From positions 3,410,001 to 3,474,000 of the forward strand of contig OY730172.1 of the NCBI GenBank assembly GCA_963422465.1: 64,000 nt of DNA, written 5' to 3'. Shown here piece by piece: positions 20,824-32,488 of this stretch. Below the pieces are notes generated by a model that saw only the letters and a program-made list of their open reading frames with translations, was not told the origin of the DNA and did not search any database. The number at the start of each line of letters is the position of its first letter. The stretch's first letter is position 1. Made by a program: the position numbers and the translations under genes. This stretch comes from Lichina pygmaea. Taxonomy: Eukaryota > Ascomycota > Lichinomycetes > Lichinales > Lichinaceae.

Positions 20824-22323
20824 TCAGTCTTTTCCTGATTGAAGTGTCTTTCCACTGACTGGGCAATAGGTCCAGACATTCCCATCAGTTCTGAGGAATC
20901 TGTTCATGAATTTGTCTTGCTGATGCTTGTCACATCCAGGCTTGAGGCAGTACTGCCAATTGTTGATGTAGCAGTTGTGGTTGTTACCTTGCTGTAGGAA
21001 CATGAGGTGTTCATGCCAATCATGTGTGTGCCTGGGGAATATGGTGTGTTGGTGTTTGTCTCAAAGATAGATCTCACACACATCCTTCTTGCAATTGACC
21101 CAATGCTTGTGGCAGGTGGTGTGGTAGGGTGAATGTCCTCTGTACCTTTGTAGTTGTTCGTGGTAGGTGCAGTAGTGCTTTGTGTAAAACCTCCACTGTA
21201 GTTTGCCATACTGTAGGTTTCGTGAGTCTATGCTGTAAGCATAGCTTCCTTGTGGTATTTCTTCTTTGATAGACACAGGTTTGTCTCAGTCCCCATCAGA
21301 GGTGGTTAAGGGCTCCTGTCCTTTGTCCTGACCTGTCTGTTCTGGTAGTTCCTTGCCTCCTGATGTTACCAGTTAGTGGGCTGCTTCCAATATCTGATCG
21401 TAGTTGTCCTATTGTTCAAGGGATAGCTAAGCCTCTCCTGGTGGGTCCTCTGGCTTGATGACATTCCAGTCTCTGTCAAGTGTATTAAGTTGCTGTCAGT
21501 GCACCTTGTTCTTTGAACAACAGTCTTTCACCATGTGGCTTAGCTTGCCACAGGCATAGCACTTTAGTGCTTTCCTCTTTTTATTATTCCTTCCCTTCGT
21601 GAACCTTCCCTTGTGGTGGACTGCATCTAGTTCCATGGGTGCATAGCTATATGGATCATGTGGCAGTACCTTGTTAGGCAGCTTGTAATGGTTGCTCACA
21701 TGCCATGCAGGGTGGCTGTATCCTCTGTTGTGGTGTTTCTCTATCGCTTGCTTGAATAGTTTGTCATCAATGTTGATTACTTGTGCGATAAGCTTGTCCA
21801 GTGTGTTGACCACTCATCTATCAAAGGTGATTTCATCCTTCATGTTTTCCTTGAGTCCACATCAGTACATGACTATCAGGGTGTTGTTGTCCCAGTCAGT
21901 CAGTACTGAGTATTGTTTGAACTGCGTGGTGTACTCTGCGGCTGAGCGTTGTTGTTTGATATACTGGATTATTTGTATAGCTACTTTGTCTTTGTTAGAT
22001 AGTCCAAGGATCCTTTTGATCTCATCCTTGAATCATGTCCATTTTGTCATCCATTCTGACATGCCATTGTGGTCTCTGTTTCCTGAGAGATGTTTGTTGA
22101 CGTAGGGCTTGATCCATCAATAAGTATTACCTCTCATGTAAGTGGTTGTGAAGAGGGGCCACTTCTCCTTAGGCAGCTTTATCTCTGGTTGGAATTGAAA
22201 GTAGACTTGGAGTTGTATAAGCCAGTCGTTGACCTTGTTTCTTTCGCTGTAGAACAGGTCTGGCTTGGCGACACTAATCTTTCTATCTGGGAAGTTAGGG
22301 TTGGTTGCTCCTGAGGTACTCAT
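20824..22323 (-). pseudogene. gag of B2 (fossil)
   Basis: Starts MSTSGATNPNFP at 22323. The zinc knuckle CYACGKLSHMVKDC lies near 21520-21565, and the Cys/His-rich C-terminal region near 20900-21190. It ends at the shared gag terminator at 20824. Broken. Confidence 0.8.
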
Positions 22324-22341
22324 CCTTGAGAGTCTTCAAAG

Positions 22342-23138
22342 TGTTGTGGTCTGTACTGTGCCATCCTAACCAAGTATAGGATTAAGAGCAAGATGTGGAA
22401 GGCAGGTTGGTTCTCACAGGAGAGGAGTGTCAAGGAGTGTGAAGAGGTTTGGTGGAATGTGGTGGTGGTGACACCTGATCAATAGCTTTGTACAAAAGGA
22501 TTGTATTGAAGTAGATCTAGTTGTCTGGATCACAACATGAGTTGAAGATGATTGTTCCATAAGGGAACTATCACCAGACTATATAGTGCTGGCCTATCAA
22601 GACAATCAAGATTGTCTTGACAGTCTTGACATCAAGACTGGTGAGATTATCTTGACAGTCCCACCATGTTATGCACCCTACGTCAAGACTGGTGAGATTG
22701 TCTTGATGCTTCATGCATCCTGCGTCAAGACTGGTGAGATTGTCTTGATGCTTCATGCATACTGTGTCAAGACTGGTGAGATTGTCTCAATACTTCATGC
22801 ATGCTGCGTTGAGACTCCCGTGTTGGGATAATCAGTGTCGGTGACACTTCAGAATAACAAGGCACTTAGAAGACAATAGGATCTTTTATTCAATAGGATG
22901 TACTAAGACATTTGTCTACAATGAAAAATGAGAAAACTCTTCTTCCCAATCTAGGGTTAGCGCCCTTCTGTAAGTCACGTGGTATGACTTTGCAGATCAC
23001 CCAACTTCAACATCCTGTGTGTCTCGACAGTCACGTGACCTCTTGTTGGTTGGTCACTTGACTTCCATGGTGTCCTCTTGCCTGGCCCGCGGCCTGATTG
23101 CCTATAAATAAGTGGCTCCCATCCCATGGGTCGTAACA
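22342..23138 (-). repeat. 5' LTR of B2 (family B) with nested solo LTR
   Basis: TGTTGTGGTC to GGTCGTAACA. Without the 192-bp insert at 22821-23012 and one 5-bp duplication it would be about 600 bp, like the partner LTR. Tandem CAAGACTGGTGAGATTGTCT units fill about 22600-22815. Confidence 0.88.
22821..23012. repeat. Small solo LTR-like insert (192 bp)
   Basis: TGTTGGGATAATC at the left and CCCAACTTCAACA at the right, so TG...CA with a short inverted terminus. It is flanked by TCCCG (22816-22820) and TCCTG (23013-23017), a 5-bp duplication with one difference. Unrelated to the A, B, C or D LTRs. The terminus resembles Ty1/Copia LTRs; a MITE is an alternative. Single copy in the window. Orientation unknown. 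Confidence 0.6.
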
Positions 23139-23493
23139 CACCTGATCAATAGCTTTGTACAAAGGGATTGTATTGAAGTAGATCTAGTTGTCTGGATCAC
23201 AACATAAGTTGAAGACAATTGTTCCATAAGGGAACTATCACCAGACTATATAGTACTCAGTCTGTGAGCTCAGTGAGCTCTGCTCACTTTGCTCACTGTT
23301 CATGCATGCTGTGGTGAGCTGGGTGAGCTCTACTCACTTTGCTCACACATATGCATACTGCAGCAAGCAACCCCTGGTTGGTCTTACTGGTCACGTGACT
23401 GCTTCCCATGTTATGTAGCCTGGTACTTCTGTCCAGTATTCTGTCTACTGCTGTCTGTGAGTATAAAGACTGTGTTCCTCCTGGGTTGTAACA
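23139..23493 (-). repeat. Truncated 3' LTR of A2 (family A)
   Basis: Begins inside the LTR at CACCTGATCAATAG directly after the B2 LTR end and runs to GTTGTAACA at 23493. It contains the sense TATA (CTATATAG, about 23255), two A-type U3 units (23265-23360) and the antisense box TATAAAG (about 23462). Confidence 0.85.
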
Positions 23494-23536
23494 CTATCCT
23501 CCTCTCCATCTTTTATTGTCTTGATAAAATCTGGTC

Positions 23537-23941
23537 ATGTCTCCAAAGTTATGTGCGACTGTTAGCCAAACTCAGCTTGCTGCTCAAATCTGTGATCAGG
23601 ATTTCATATCATGTACACTCTACAACTTTTGTGTTTTCTGTGGTTATCTGTGCTTCCAGATACTGGGGGAAGATGATAAGTTGAAATGTGCTACGTGCAC
23701 TCAGCGTGGGAGGACTTGTGTCTTGGTGTCCTGGGAATCTCTGAACATATCCTGGGACAACCTTTGTGAGGATGTGGCCACTGAAGAGGTAACACACAAC
23801 ACACTCTTCAAACAACTTGCCACAGTGCAAGTTTGTCTATCTCAGAAATGAAAGGTGTTGGAAGGTGCTGAGGTCTGTGCAAGGCAGAAGCTTCAGTGTC
23901 TGGTGAAAGAGATGGAGTTGGATGGCAAGGATTTGATTTGA
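23537..23941 (+). pseudogene. Antisense Cys-rich/coiled-coil frame of A2
   Basis: Starts MSPKLCATVSQTQLAAQI at 23537, 44 bp past the LTR edge and about 75 bp downstream of the antisense TATA. It contains CNFCVFCGYLCF and a KCATCTQRGRTC array, SWESLNISWDNL, then a helical Lys/Gln/Val segment. The 405-bp length is the same as in A1 and A3. A relic in this copy. Confidence 0.65.
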
Positions 23942-23999
23942 TCAGTCATTGACATGTTCCTCCTGCAGGCTGAGCTGTTCAGTCCTACTCCTGCCAAAA

Positions 24000-26900
24000 C
24001 TATTGCAGAAGAAGCTGGCAGTTCACAAGGTTCTTGAGTGGTTCCCAGGTATTCTCCAAGTCTGGGTATCCTTTCCACTTGACAAGGTATTGCTGATCTT
24101 TCCTAGCCAGGATCTGTTCAACTTTGAACTCTTGTTCTTCTTCAGGTTGATAATGAAATGTTTCCTGTAAGAGTGTGCTCTGGTCAGCTGGTTCAATCAT
24201 TGATATATGAAAGTTTGGATAGACTTTGGCATCTCTTGGTAGTTGTATCTTGATGTTGACTGGTCCTGTTTTCTCTTCAACTGAAAATAGTTTGACCTTG
24301 ATATTGTCAAGTTTCTTTGTCTTTAGTTTTTTTGTTTTCTAATTTTTTGTGAGGAGGTAGACTTTATCCCCCTTCTTCAGCTGAGGTGCTATTTTTGATT
24401 TTTTATCTATTTAGTGTTACATCTTTTCTGAGGTCTCTTGAAGGTAGTGCCTCATCATTGTGTGTGTTTGTCATAGAAGCTTGTCATATTGGAGTGCTTT
24501 CTCCATGTTTGGTAAAGCTCTGCTTGGCATTCCAATGTTTGCGTGTTATTTAAAATTGGCAAAGAATAGTGATTCCTTTGTTGAGTCTGATCTGTGCTGG
24601 TTGATTGCCAGCTGTGCCACTGGTAGTAATTGTACCTAATTGCTGTGGGTTTGGTTGATGTAATACTGTAAGTAAGTCTCCAGGACTTGGTTTGCTCACT
24701 CTGTCTGGCTGTCAGTTTGTGGGTGATAGGCTGTAGACATCTTGGGTTTTGTTCCCATGGCTGCACTGATTGTTTTCCAGTAGTTGGATGTGAAGAGTTT
24801 GTCTCTGTCAGTAATGACTGTGATTGGAACTCTGTGGTCTCTGACCAATCTATCCAGTAGGAGGTATCCTAACTGCTCTACTGTGTGGGTTTCCTTGAAT
24901 AGTACCACTATTAGGTATTTTGTGAATCTGTCTATAATCACTATAATTAAGTTGTAGGTGATTCCTGTGACTGGGTCTTTGGACTTGGGTAACTTTGTGA
25001 TGAAGTCTATTGACATGTTTTCCTAAAGACCTCTTGGTATTGTGTTCAGGTGTCTCTCTCCGTATAGCTTATGTCTTCTGTGTTTGTTTTTCTGGCATGG
25101 TAGATATTTGCTGATGTAGCTTGTGACATGTTGTCAGAGATTGATGATATTGTTCTCTGCCTGTTGGATAAGGTCTGTAGTTTTTGAGATTCTGGGGTGA
25201 CTATGTACTGGATTGTTGTGGTAGTTCCTTATTAGTTCTTCAGTGTCTTCTGCTATAAGCTTGTTGATCTGTGGTTGAGGCACCAGGTTCTCTTGCTAGT
25301 CCTGCTATAAGATCATCTCTTGGTGTTCATCATCTTCCATGTAGTCTTTTTGTTAGCTTAGTATGTCTGCTCTTCTATTATCTTGTCTGGGGGTATACAA
25401 GATCTTGAACTTGTGTTGCCCTAGGAGTTCAGCCCATCTGACTTGTTGTCAGGTCAGCTTCTTGGTTGTTGTGAACATTGTCAGATTCTTGTGGTCTGTG
25501 AGAATAGTGAGTTCAGAACTACTTTCCGTGTACACTCTCCAGTGTTCAAGTGTGTTGACAACTGCCAGTAGCTCTTTATCATGGATATCATAGTTCTGTT
25601 CTACTTGTGTTATTTTGTGTGAGTAGTAGGCAACTGGGTGCCACTTGCTGTCTGCTTGTTAGTATAGGTATACTCCCACTGCTTGATCTGAAGTGTCTGT
25701 TTCAATTTGTGTTGGTTGGCCTGTTTTGAAATTAAGAAGAACTGGTTCCTTGGCGCAAGTGTCCTTGAGTTGTTGGAATACTTTTTGTTATCTCTCTGTC
25801 TACCAGTACTCCACATTCTTCTTTGTGAGTTCTGTCAGTAGTGTTGCTATCTGTGAGTAGTTCTTAATAAACTGTCAGTTGAAGTTGGTAAATCCTAGGA
25901 AAGCTTGTACTTTCTTGACTGATGTCAGTGTTGGCTATTGCTGAATCACTTTGATCTTCTCAGGGTCAATCTTGATCCTTTTGATTTCTATAATGTATCT
26001 AAGGAATTTAACTTCCAGTTTGTTGAACTTGCATTTCTTCAGGTTGAGCTTGAGCCCTACCTCTTGTAGGTATCGTAGAACATCCTTCACATGTTTAGTA
26101 TGTTCCTGTTACATGTTTGAGTAGACAAGAATGTTGTCCAGGTAGGTGATAGCTGTTTGGTCCAGGTGTGCTCTGATAATATTGTTGACCAAGGCTTGAC
26201 ATATTGCTGGTGTGTTCATGAGTCTGAATGGCATGACCAGATACTTGTAATGTCTGTATCAGGTTCTGAAAGCTATCTTCCATTCTTCTTCTTTTTTCAT
26301 GTGTATCAGGTTGTATGCTTCTTTCAAGTCCAGCTTGGTGAAGGTTGTAGCTTGGCTAATCCTGTCTCACAATTTGTTCACATTTGGTAACAGATATCAG
26401 TTTTTGATAGTAATATTGTTGAGTTTCCTGTAGTCCATGCAAAGTTGAAGACTTCTGTCTTTCTTTAGTGCAAATAGTATCAGGTATCCTGCTGGTGATT
26501 AAGATTCTTGAATGAAACTCTTTTTCAGGTTTTCCTCCAGGTACTCGCAAAGTACTTAGAGCTCTTTGTCTGATAACTGATAGATTGGTCCAAATCCTGG
26601 CTCTATCTCTGGTTGCAACTTGATCTCATGATCCCAAGGTTAGTGCTTAGGCAACACTACTATTGTTGTCTCTTCCTGAAAGAGATTATCATACCCAGGT
26701 CAGTACTCTTCAGAGATCTCCAGAGGGGTAACAACTTCCTCTCTCTTCATCTCTGACTGTTTGGCCACCTGGTTCTGGAGTGTACCTGTCAAGGTGGACC
26801 TCTTCTCTTGAAAGTTGTCTTTTCTGTCAGTGAGGTTCCACTGAGAACTCCTTCCTTCATCTGTCCACACCTTCTGCAGCTGGTAACAGGTCTGAGCTGT

Positions 26901-27316
26901 GTTGTTAGTGCAGTTCCTAAATGTGAGTACTCCTGTCCTCCAGTTAACAACTGGGTTGTACTTCTTTAGCCAAGGCATCTCCAAATAGATATCCTGAGTG
27001 GCCAACTTGACAATATCAAGTTGGATCCTTTCAGCATAGTGTCCAGTAACTATTTCCATTGGCTGTGTCTTATGGCAGACTAGCTCTGTCTGTCCATTCA
27101 CCATCACAAGCTGGTAGGGTTGCTGCTTGTGTTTCTTTCCAGTACTGAGAGTGTTGTAGAGTTGCTTTGAGATATAGTTTCTGCTGGCTCCAGAATCAAC
27201 AAGTGCATAAGTCTGTACTGGCGTATTGGTGTGTAATAACACAGGCAATCACAGGTGCTTTGTGTTGCTAGGGGTCATGTTGTTGATCTCCCAATATCAC
27301 CCCTTGACAAGGGAGT
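24000..27316 (-). pseudogene. pol of A2 (fossil)
   Basis: Protease VDSGASRNYIS (about 27185), RT and RNase H (25400-26600), integrase core MDFITKLPKSKDP (24696-25016) with ITDRDKLFTSNYW, chromodomain [18 protein letters not shown] (24000-24130). Broken. Confidence 0.8.
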
Positions 27317-28816
27317 TCAATCTTTTCCTGTTTGAAGTGTTTTTCTACTGGTTGGGCAATGGATCCAGCTATTCCTGTCAGTCCTGAGGAATCTATTCAT
27401 TAATTTATCTTGCTGATGCTTGTCACATCCAGGCTTAAGGCAGTACTGCCAGTTGTTGACATGGCAGTTGTTGTTGTTGCCTTGCTGTAGGAACATAAGG
27501 TGTTTGTGCTAATCATGTGTGTGCCCAGGGAATGTAGTGTGTTGACACTTATCCCAAAGGTGGGTTTCACACACATCCTTCTTGCAGTTGACTCAATGTT
27601 TGTGGCAGGTGGTATAGTAGGGTGGTTGCTCTCCATATTCTTGTAGTTGTTTGTGGTAGGTGTAGTAGTGTTTTGTGCAGAATCTCCACTGTAGTTCACT
27701 GTACTGTAGGTTGTGTGGGTTCATGTTGTAAGTATAGCTTCCTTGTGGTATTTCTTCTTTGATAGACACAGGTTTGTCTCAGTCTCCATCAGAGGTGGTT
27801 AAGGGCTTCTGTCTCTTGTCCTGATCTGTCTGTTCTGGTAGGTTCTTGCCTCCTGATGTTACCAGTTGGTGGACTGCTTCTAGTGTCTGATTGTAATTGT
27901 CCTATTGTTCAAGGGATAGCTGAGCCTCTTCTGGTGGGTCCTCTGGCTTGATGACATTCCAGTCTCTGTCAAGTATATTAAGTTGCTGTCAGTGCACCTT
28001 GTTCTTTAAACAACAGTCTTTCACCATGTGGCCTAGCTTGCCACAGGCATAGCACTTCAGTGCTTTCCTCTTTCTGTTGTTCCTTCCCTTTGTGAACCTT
28101 CCTCTGTGGTGGACTACATCTAGTTCCATGGGTGCATAGCCATATAGATTATGTGGTGGTGTCTTGTTAGGCAGCTTGTAGTGGTTGCTCACATGCTATG
28201 TGGGGTAGCTGTATCCTCTGTTGTGGCATTTCTCCATTGCTTGCTTGAATAGCTTGTTGTTGATGTTGATTACTTGTGTGATAAGTTTGTCCAGTGTCTT
28301 AACTGCTTGTCTGTCAAAGGTGATCTTATCCTTCATGTTTTCCTTCAGTCCACATCAGTACATGACTATTAGAGTGTTGTTGTTCCAGTCAGCCAGTACT
28401 GAGTATTGTTTGAACTGTGTGGTGTACTCTGCGGCTGAGTGTTGTTGTTTGATGTGCTGGATTATTTCTATAGCCACTTTGTCTTTGTTAGATAGTCCAA
28501 GAATCTTTTTGATCTCCTCCTTGAATCATGTCTATTTTGTCATCCATTCTGATGTGCTGTTGTAGTCTCTGTTTCCTGAGAGATGTTTGTTGACGTAGGG
28601 TTTGACTCATCAATAGGCATTACCTCTTATGTAAGTGGTTGCGAAGAGTGGCCACTTCTCTTTAGGCAGCCTTGTTTCTGGTTGGAATTGAAAGTAGACT
28701 TGAAGTTGCATGAGCCAATCATCAACCTTGTTCCTTTCACTGTAGAACAGGTCTGGCTTGGTAACACTAATCTTTCTATCTGGGAAGTTGGGGTTGGTTG
28801 CTCCTGAGGTACTCAT
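27317..28816 (-). pseudogene. gag of A2 (fossil)
   Basis: MSTSGATNPNFPDRK start at 28816, zinc knuckle CYACGKLGHMVKDC near 28010-28055, Cys/His-rich C-terminal region around 27400-27700, and the shared terminator at 27317. Broken. Confidence 0.8.
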
Positions 28817-28834
28817 CCTTGAGGGTCTTCAAAG

Positions 28835-29319
28835 TGTTGCAGTCTGTACTGTGCTATCCTAACTGAGTGTAGGATTAAGGGCAAGATGTGGAAGGCAGGT
28901 TGGTTCTTGCAGGAGAGGAGTGTCAAGGAGTGTGAAGGGGTTTAGTAGAATGTGGTGGTGGTGACACCTGATCAATGGCTTTGTACAAAAGGATTATATT
29001 AAAGTAGATCTAGTTGTCTGGATCACAACATGAGTTGAAGACAATCATTCCATAAAGGAACTATCACCAGACTATATAGTGCTCAGTCTGTGAGCTCAGT
29101 GAGCTCTGCTCACTTTGCTCACTGTTCATGCATGCTGCGGTGAGCTGGGTGAGCTCTGCTCAATTTGCTCACACATATGCATACTGTGGCAAGCAACCAC
29201 TGGTTGGTCTTGCCAGTCATGTGACTGCTTCCCGTGTTATGTGGCCTGGTACTTCTGTCCAGTATCCTGTCTGCTGCTGTCTGTGAGTATAAAGACTGTG
29301 TTCCTCCTGGGTTGTAACA
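28835..29319 (-). repeat. 5' LTR of A2 (family A)
   Basis: TGTTGCAGTC to GTTGTAACA, 485 bp, the shortest complete A LTR, with about two U3 tandem units (29090-29180). The adjacent internal bases (GGTCTTCAAAG at 28825-28834) are the primer-binding site on the opposite strand. Confidence 0.9.
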
Positions 29320-29324
29320 CTCCA

Positions 29325-30503
29325 ATAAGTCTCAGGTATTTGTTCTGGAATGTGCTAAGAGAAGAGATATTAGAAGATTTTCTTAGAGGATTGAACCAGA
29401 TCCCCACAGCATAACTCAGTAAAGATCTGAATATTGCAGTGTACACAAGATGTGATGTGAGGACTGCGAAACCCCAAGTAGAATATGAAGTTCTGGAAAA
29501 AAAAGAAAGTGCTTTCTGAACTTTTTGAAGAATAATCCTCTGGTGCTTATGCCAGTGGAGTTTTGCATCCAGGTACACTCCTAATACTCGCACTTCTTCT
29601 TTTGGTCTTAGAATCACATTCTCCAGTCTGAGCTTAAGCTGAAGATTGTCTGATCTTCTTCTGGAAAAATAAAATATTTTATATTTCTCAGAAGAGAAGA
29701 CTATTCCATGTCTTGCAGTCCATGATAGACATTTGAGATGTGTGTAGTGTTCTTCAACTTTAGAAGGTTACTTCTTAGAGAGTGTCCAAATACAAGCAGA
29801 TTTGTATCATCTGCAAATCCCAGAGCAGAAACACCAGTGAAAGGAGAATGTACAGTTTTATAAAGTTCAGAAATATAAAATAGAAAAAGAATAGGAGATA
29901 AAGAGGAATCTTGAGAAACTCCACAGTGAATAGGAATAGCAGAAGACTCAGAGTCATCAAACACAAGAGTGGTAGAGTGACTAGTGCAGAAAAAGAGAAT
30001 CCAGGAAGATAGCCAGAGAGGAATTTCTTTTCTCTCTAGGATTTGTTGGAGGATCTTAGGTAGAACTCTGTCATAGGCTCCTAAGATATCCAGAGAAAGT
30101 AGAGATGTAACTATGCCTTCCTTCCAGACTTTTTCCACTTGGGAAGTTAGTAGGAAGAGTGCTGATTCAGTTGATCTTTCTTTCCTGAAGTCCGTCTGGA
30201 TTTCTGGCAAAAGTCTAGCTTCTTCTGCTACCTTGCTTAGCCTGCTTGCTGTAATAGCTTCTATCAGCTTGCCAGTTGTGTTTAGCAAAGCTATAGAGTG
30301 CCAGGCTTTAGCTTGGTTATAGTATTCTTTACCAGGTTTTCTTAGACAGACTGTCTTTGCATTCTTGAACCTCTCTGGAACGTATTCCAGTCTCCAGCAT
30401 GTTGATGTGAGAACTTGTCTTCTTACTCTTCTTTCCTCTCTAACCTTGTTTTGGATCCCTTGGCTCCACCAGGGAACTGAGTGACCAGATTGCTTCTGGA
30501 GCT
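29325..30503 (-). pseudogene. L3 ORF2, reverse-transcriptase part with internal deletion
   Basis: Continues L3 from CTCCA. It holds SLDILGAYDRVLP, IPIHCGVSQDSSLSP, GFADDTNLLVFG and LNTTGKLIEA. Near 30417 the sequence jumps over about 450 bp relative to L1 (roughly L1 4711-5165), and then stops at the GAGCT target of B3. Confidence 0.78.
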
Positions 30504-31104
30504 TGTTACAATCCCTGGGACAGGAACCACTTATTTACAGGCAATCAGGCTGTGGGCCAGGCAAGAGGACACCATGGAAGTCAAGTGACCAACCAACAAG
30601 AGGTTATGTGACTGTCAAGACAGACACAGGTGGCTCAACACAGTATACATAATGTATCAAGACAATCTCACCAGTCTTGCCACAGGGTGCATGACAGTCA
30701 AGACAATCTCACCTGTCTTGACACAGGATACATGACATGTCAAGACAATCTCACCTGTCTTGACACAGGATGCATAACATAGTGGGACTGTCAAGACAAT
30801 CTCACCTGTCTTGACATCAAGACTGTCAAGATAATCTTGATTGTCTTGACAGGCCAGCACTATATAGTCTAGTGATAGTTCCCTTATGGAACAATTATCT
30901 TCAACTTATGTTGTGATCCAGACAACTAGATCTACTTCAATACAATCCTTTTGTACAAAGTCATTGATCAGGTGTCACCACCACCACATTCCACCAAACC
31001 CCTTCACACTCCTTGACACTTCTCTCCTGCAAGAACCAACCTGCCTTCCACATCTCACCCTTAATCCTACACTCAGTTAGGATAGCACAGTACAGACTGC
31101 AACA
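30504..31104 (+). repeat. 5' LTR of B3 (family B)
   Basis: TGTTACAATCCCTGGG to CTGCAACA, 601 bp. B-type U3 with four to five CAAGACAATCTCACC units (30655-30850), then the shared half from CTATATAG (about 30869). The primer-binding stretch CTTTGAAGAC follows at once. Confidence 0.9.
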
Positions 31105-32104
31105 CTTTGAAGACTCTCAAGGATGAGTACCTCAGAAGCAACCAACCCCAACTTCTCAGATGGAAAGATTAGTGTTACCAAGCCAGACCTGTTCTACAGT
31201 GAAAGGAACAAGGTTGGTGATTGGCTCATGCAACTTCAAGTCTACTTTCAATTCCAACCAGAAACAAGGCTGCCTAAAGAGAAGTGGCCACTCTTCGCAA
31301 CCACTTACATAAGAGGTAATGCCTATTGATGAGTCAAACCCTACGTCAACAAACATCTCTCAGGAAACAGAGACTATGACAGTACATCAGAATAGATGAT
31401 AAAATAGACATAATTCAAGGAAGAAATCAAAAAGATCTTTGGACTATCTAACAAAGACAAAGTGACTATACAAATAATCCAGCACATCAAACAACAACAC
31501 TCAGCTGCAGAGTACACCACGCAGTTCAAACAATACTCAGTACTGACTGACTGGGACAACAACACTCTAATAGTCATGTACTGATGTGGACTCAAGGAAA
31601 ATATGAAGGATAAGATCACTTTTGACAGACAAGCAGTTAAGACACTGGACAAACTCATCACACAAGCAATCAACATCAACAACAAGCTATTTGAGTGAGT
31701 GATAGAGAAACACCACAACAGAGGATACAGCTGCCCCACATAGCATGTGAGCAACCACTACAAGCCACCTAATAAGACACTGCCATATTTTTATTTTATT
31801 TTATTTTTTATTTGATTCTTACACTGGTAGTAGCTATACAGCCATGCAGATTGTTGCGGTCTGTACCGTACCGTCCTATCCGAGTATAGGATTAGGGTGA
31901 GAGGTGGAAGGCGGGTTGGTTCTCGCAGGAGAGGAGTGTCAAGGAGCGCGAAGGAGTTTGGTGGAACGTGGTGGTGGTGACACCTGATCAACGGCTTCGT
32001 ACAAAAGGATTGTATTGAAGTAGATCTAGTTGTCTGGATCACAACATGAGTTGAAGACGATCGTTCCATAGGGGAACTATCGCCTGGCTATATAGTGCCC
32101 AGTT

Positions 32105-32310
32105 CGTGAGCAGAGTGAGCTCTGCTCACTTTGCTCACTTTTCATGCACGCTGCAGTGAGCTGGGTGAGCTCTGCTCACTTTGCTCACTTTTCATGCATG
32201 CTGCGGCGAGCTGGGTGAGCTCTGCTCACTTTGCTCACTTTTCATGCACGCTGCGGCGAGCTGGGTGAGCTCTGCTCACTTTGCTCACTTGTTCGTGCAT
32301 ATGCATGCTG
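32105..32310. repeat. Tandem U3 units of the A-type LTR (example in A1)
   Basis: Four head-to-tail units of about 54 bp, each GTGAGCTCTGCTCACTTTGC, then TCACTTTTCATGCACGCTGC, then GGCGAGCTGG. Each contains the palindrome GAGCTC and overlapping inverted GTGAGC/GCTCAC arms. Copy number varies from two to about five among A LTRs in the window. Located just upstream of the sense TATA, as expected for enhancer-type repeats. Not a CRISPR array. Confidence 0.8.
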
Positions 32311-32411
32311 CGGCGAGCACCCCCTGGTTTGTCTCGCCGGTCACGTGACTGGTTCCCGTGTCACGCTGTCTGGTACTTCTGTCCAGTATCCTGTCTGCTG
32401 CTTTCTGTGAG

Positions 32412-32420
32412 TATATAAAG
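32412..32420 (+). promoter_or_regulatory. Antisense TATA box in the A-type LTR
   Basis: TATATAAAG, close to the ideal TATA consensus, on the strand opposite the element. It lies 25 bp inside the LTR edge and 69 bp before the antisense ATG at 32489. The expected start site would fall at the LTR/polypurine-tract border. Repeated in A3 (56619-56627). Confidence 0.6.
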
Positions 32421-32488
32421 ACTGTGTTCCTCCTGGGTCGTAACACTATCCTCCTCTCCATCTTTCATTGTCTTGATGAAATCTGGTC

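Larger units (their letters stand above)
16398..23138 (-). mobile_element. Chromovirus B2 (family B)
   Basis: LTRs 16398-16999 (3') and 22342-23138 (5'), internal part 17000-22341. Order from the right: gag, pol, antisense frame. The base after its right LTR begins CACCTGATC, which is internal A-type LTR sequence, so CACCT is the likely target. The 5' LTR carries a small unrelated solo LTR (22821-23012). Broken. Confidence 0.85.
23494..28834 (-). mobile_element. Chromovirus A2, internal region
   Basis: Internal part of A2, on the minus strand, between its truncated 3' LTR and the intact 5' LTR at 28835-29319. Full domain order is present. Transition-type divergence is heavy compared with A1. 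Confidence 0.85.
16398..29319 (-). mobile_element. Compound insertion: A2 (family A) with B2 (family B) in its 3' LTR
   Basis: One outer insertion flanked by TSD CTCCA (16393-16397 and 29320-29324) in L3. The right end is an A-type LTR, but the left end is a B-type LTR. The simplest reading is that A2 inserted first and B2 then inserted in its left LTR. Recombination between the shared LTR ends then removed the start of the A2 LTR together with the left B2 duplication. Both elements are on the minus strand and both are broken, with well over ten breaks each. Confidence 0.75.
31852..32445 (-). repeat. 3' LTR of A1 (family A)
   Basis: TGTTGCGGTC to GTCGTAACA, 594 bp. Sense TATA at about 32078-32085; four tandem U3 units in 32105-32310; antisense TATA at 32412-32420, 25 bp from the LTR edge. 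Confidence 0.93.

Noticed and set aside
32105-32310. Regularly spaced repeats resembling a CRISPR array
   Set aside because: Units are contiguous without unique spacers, sit in LTRs, and the genome looks fungal.
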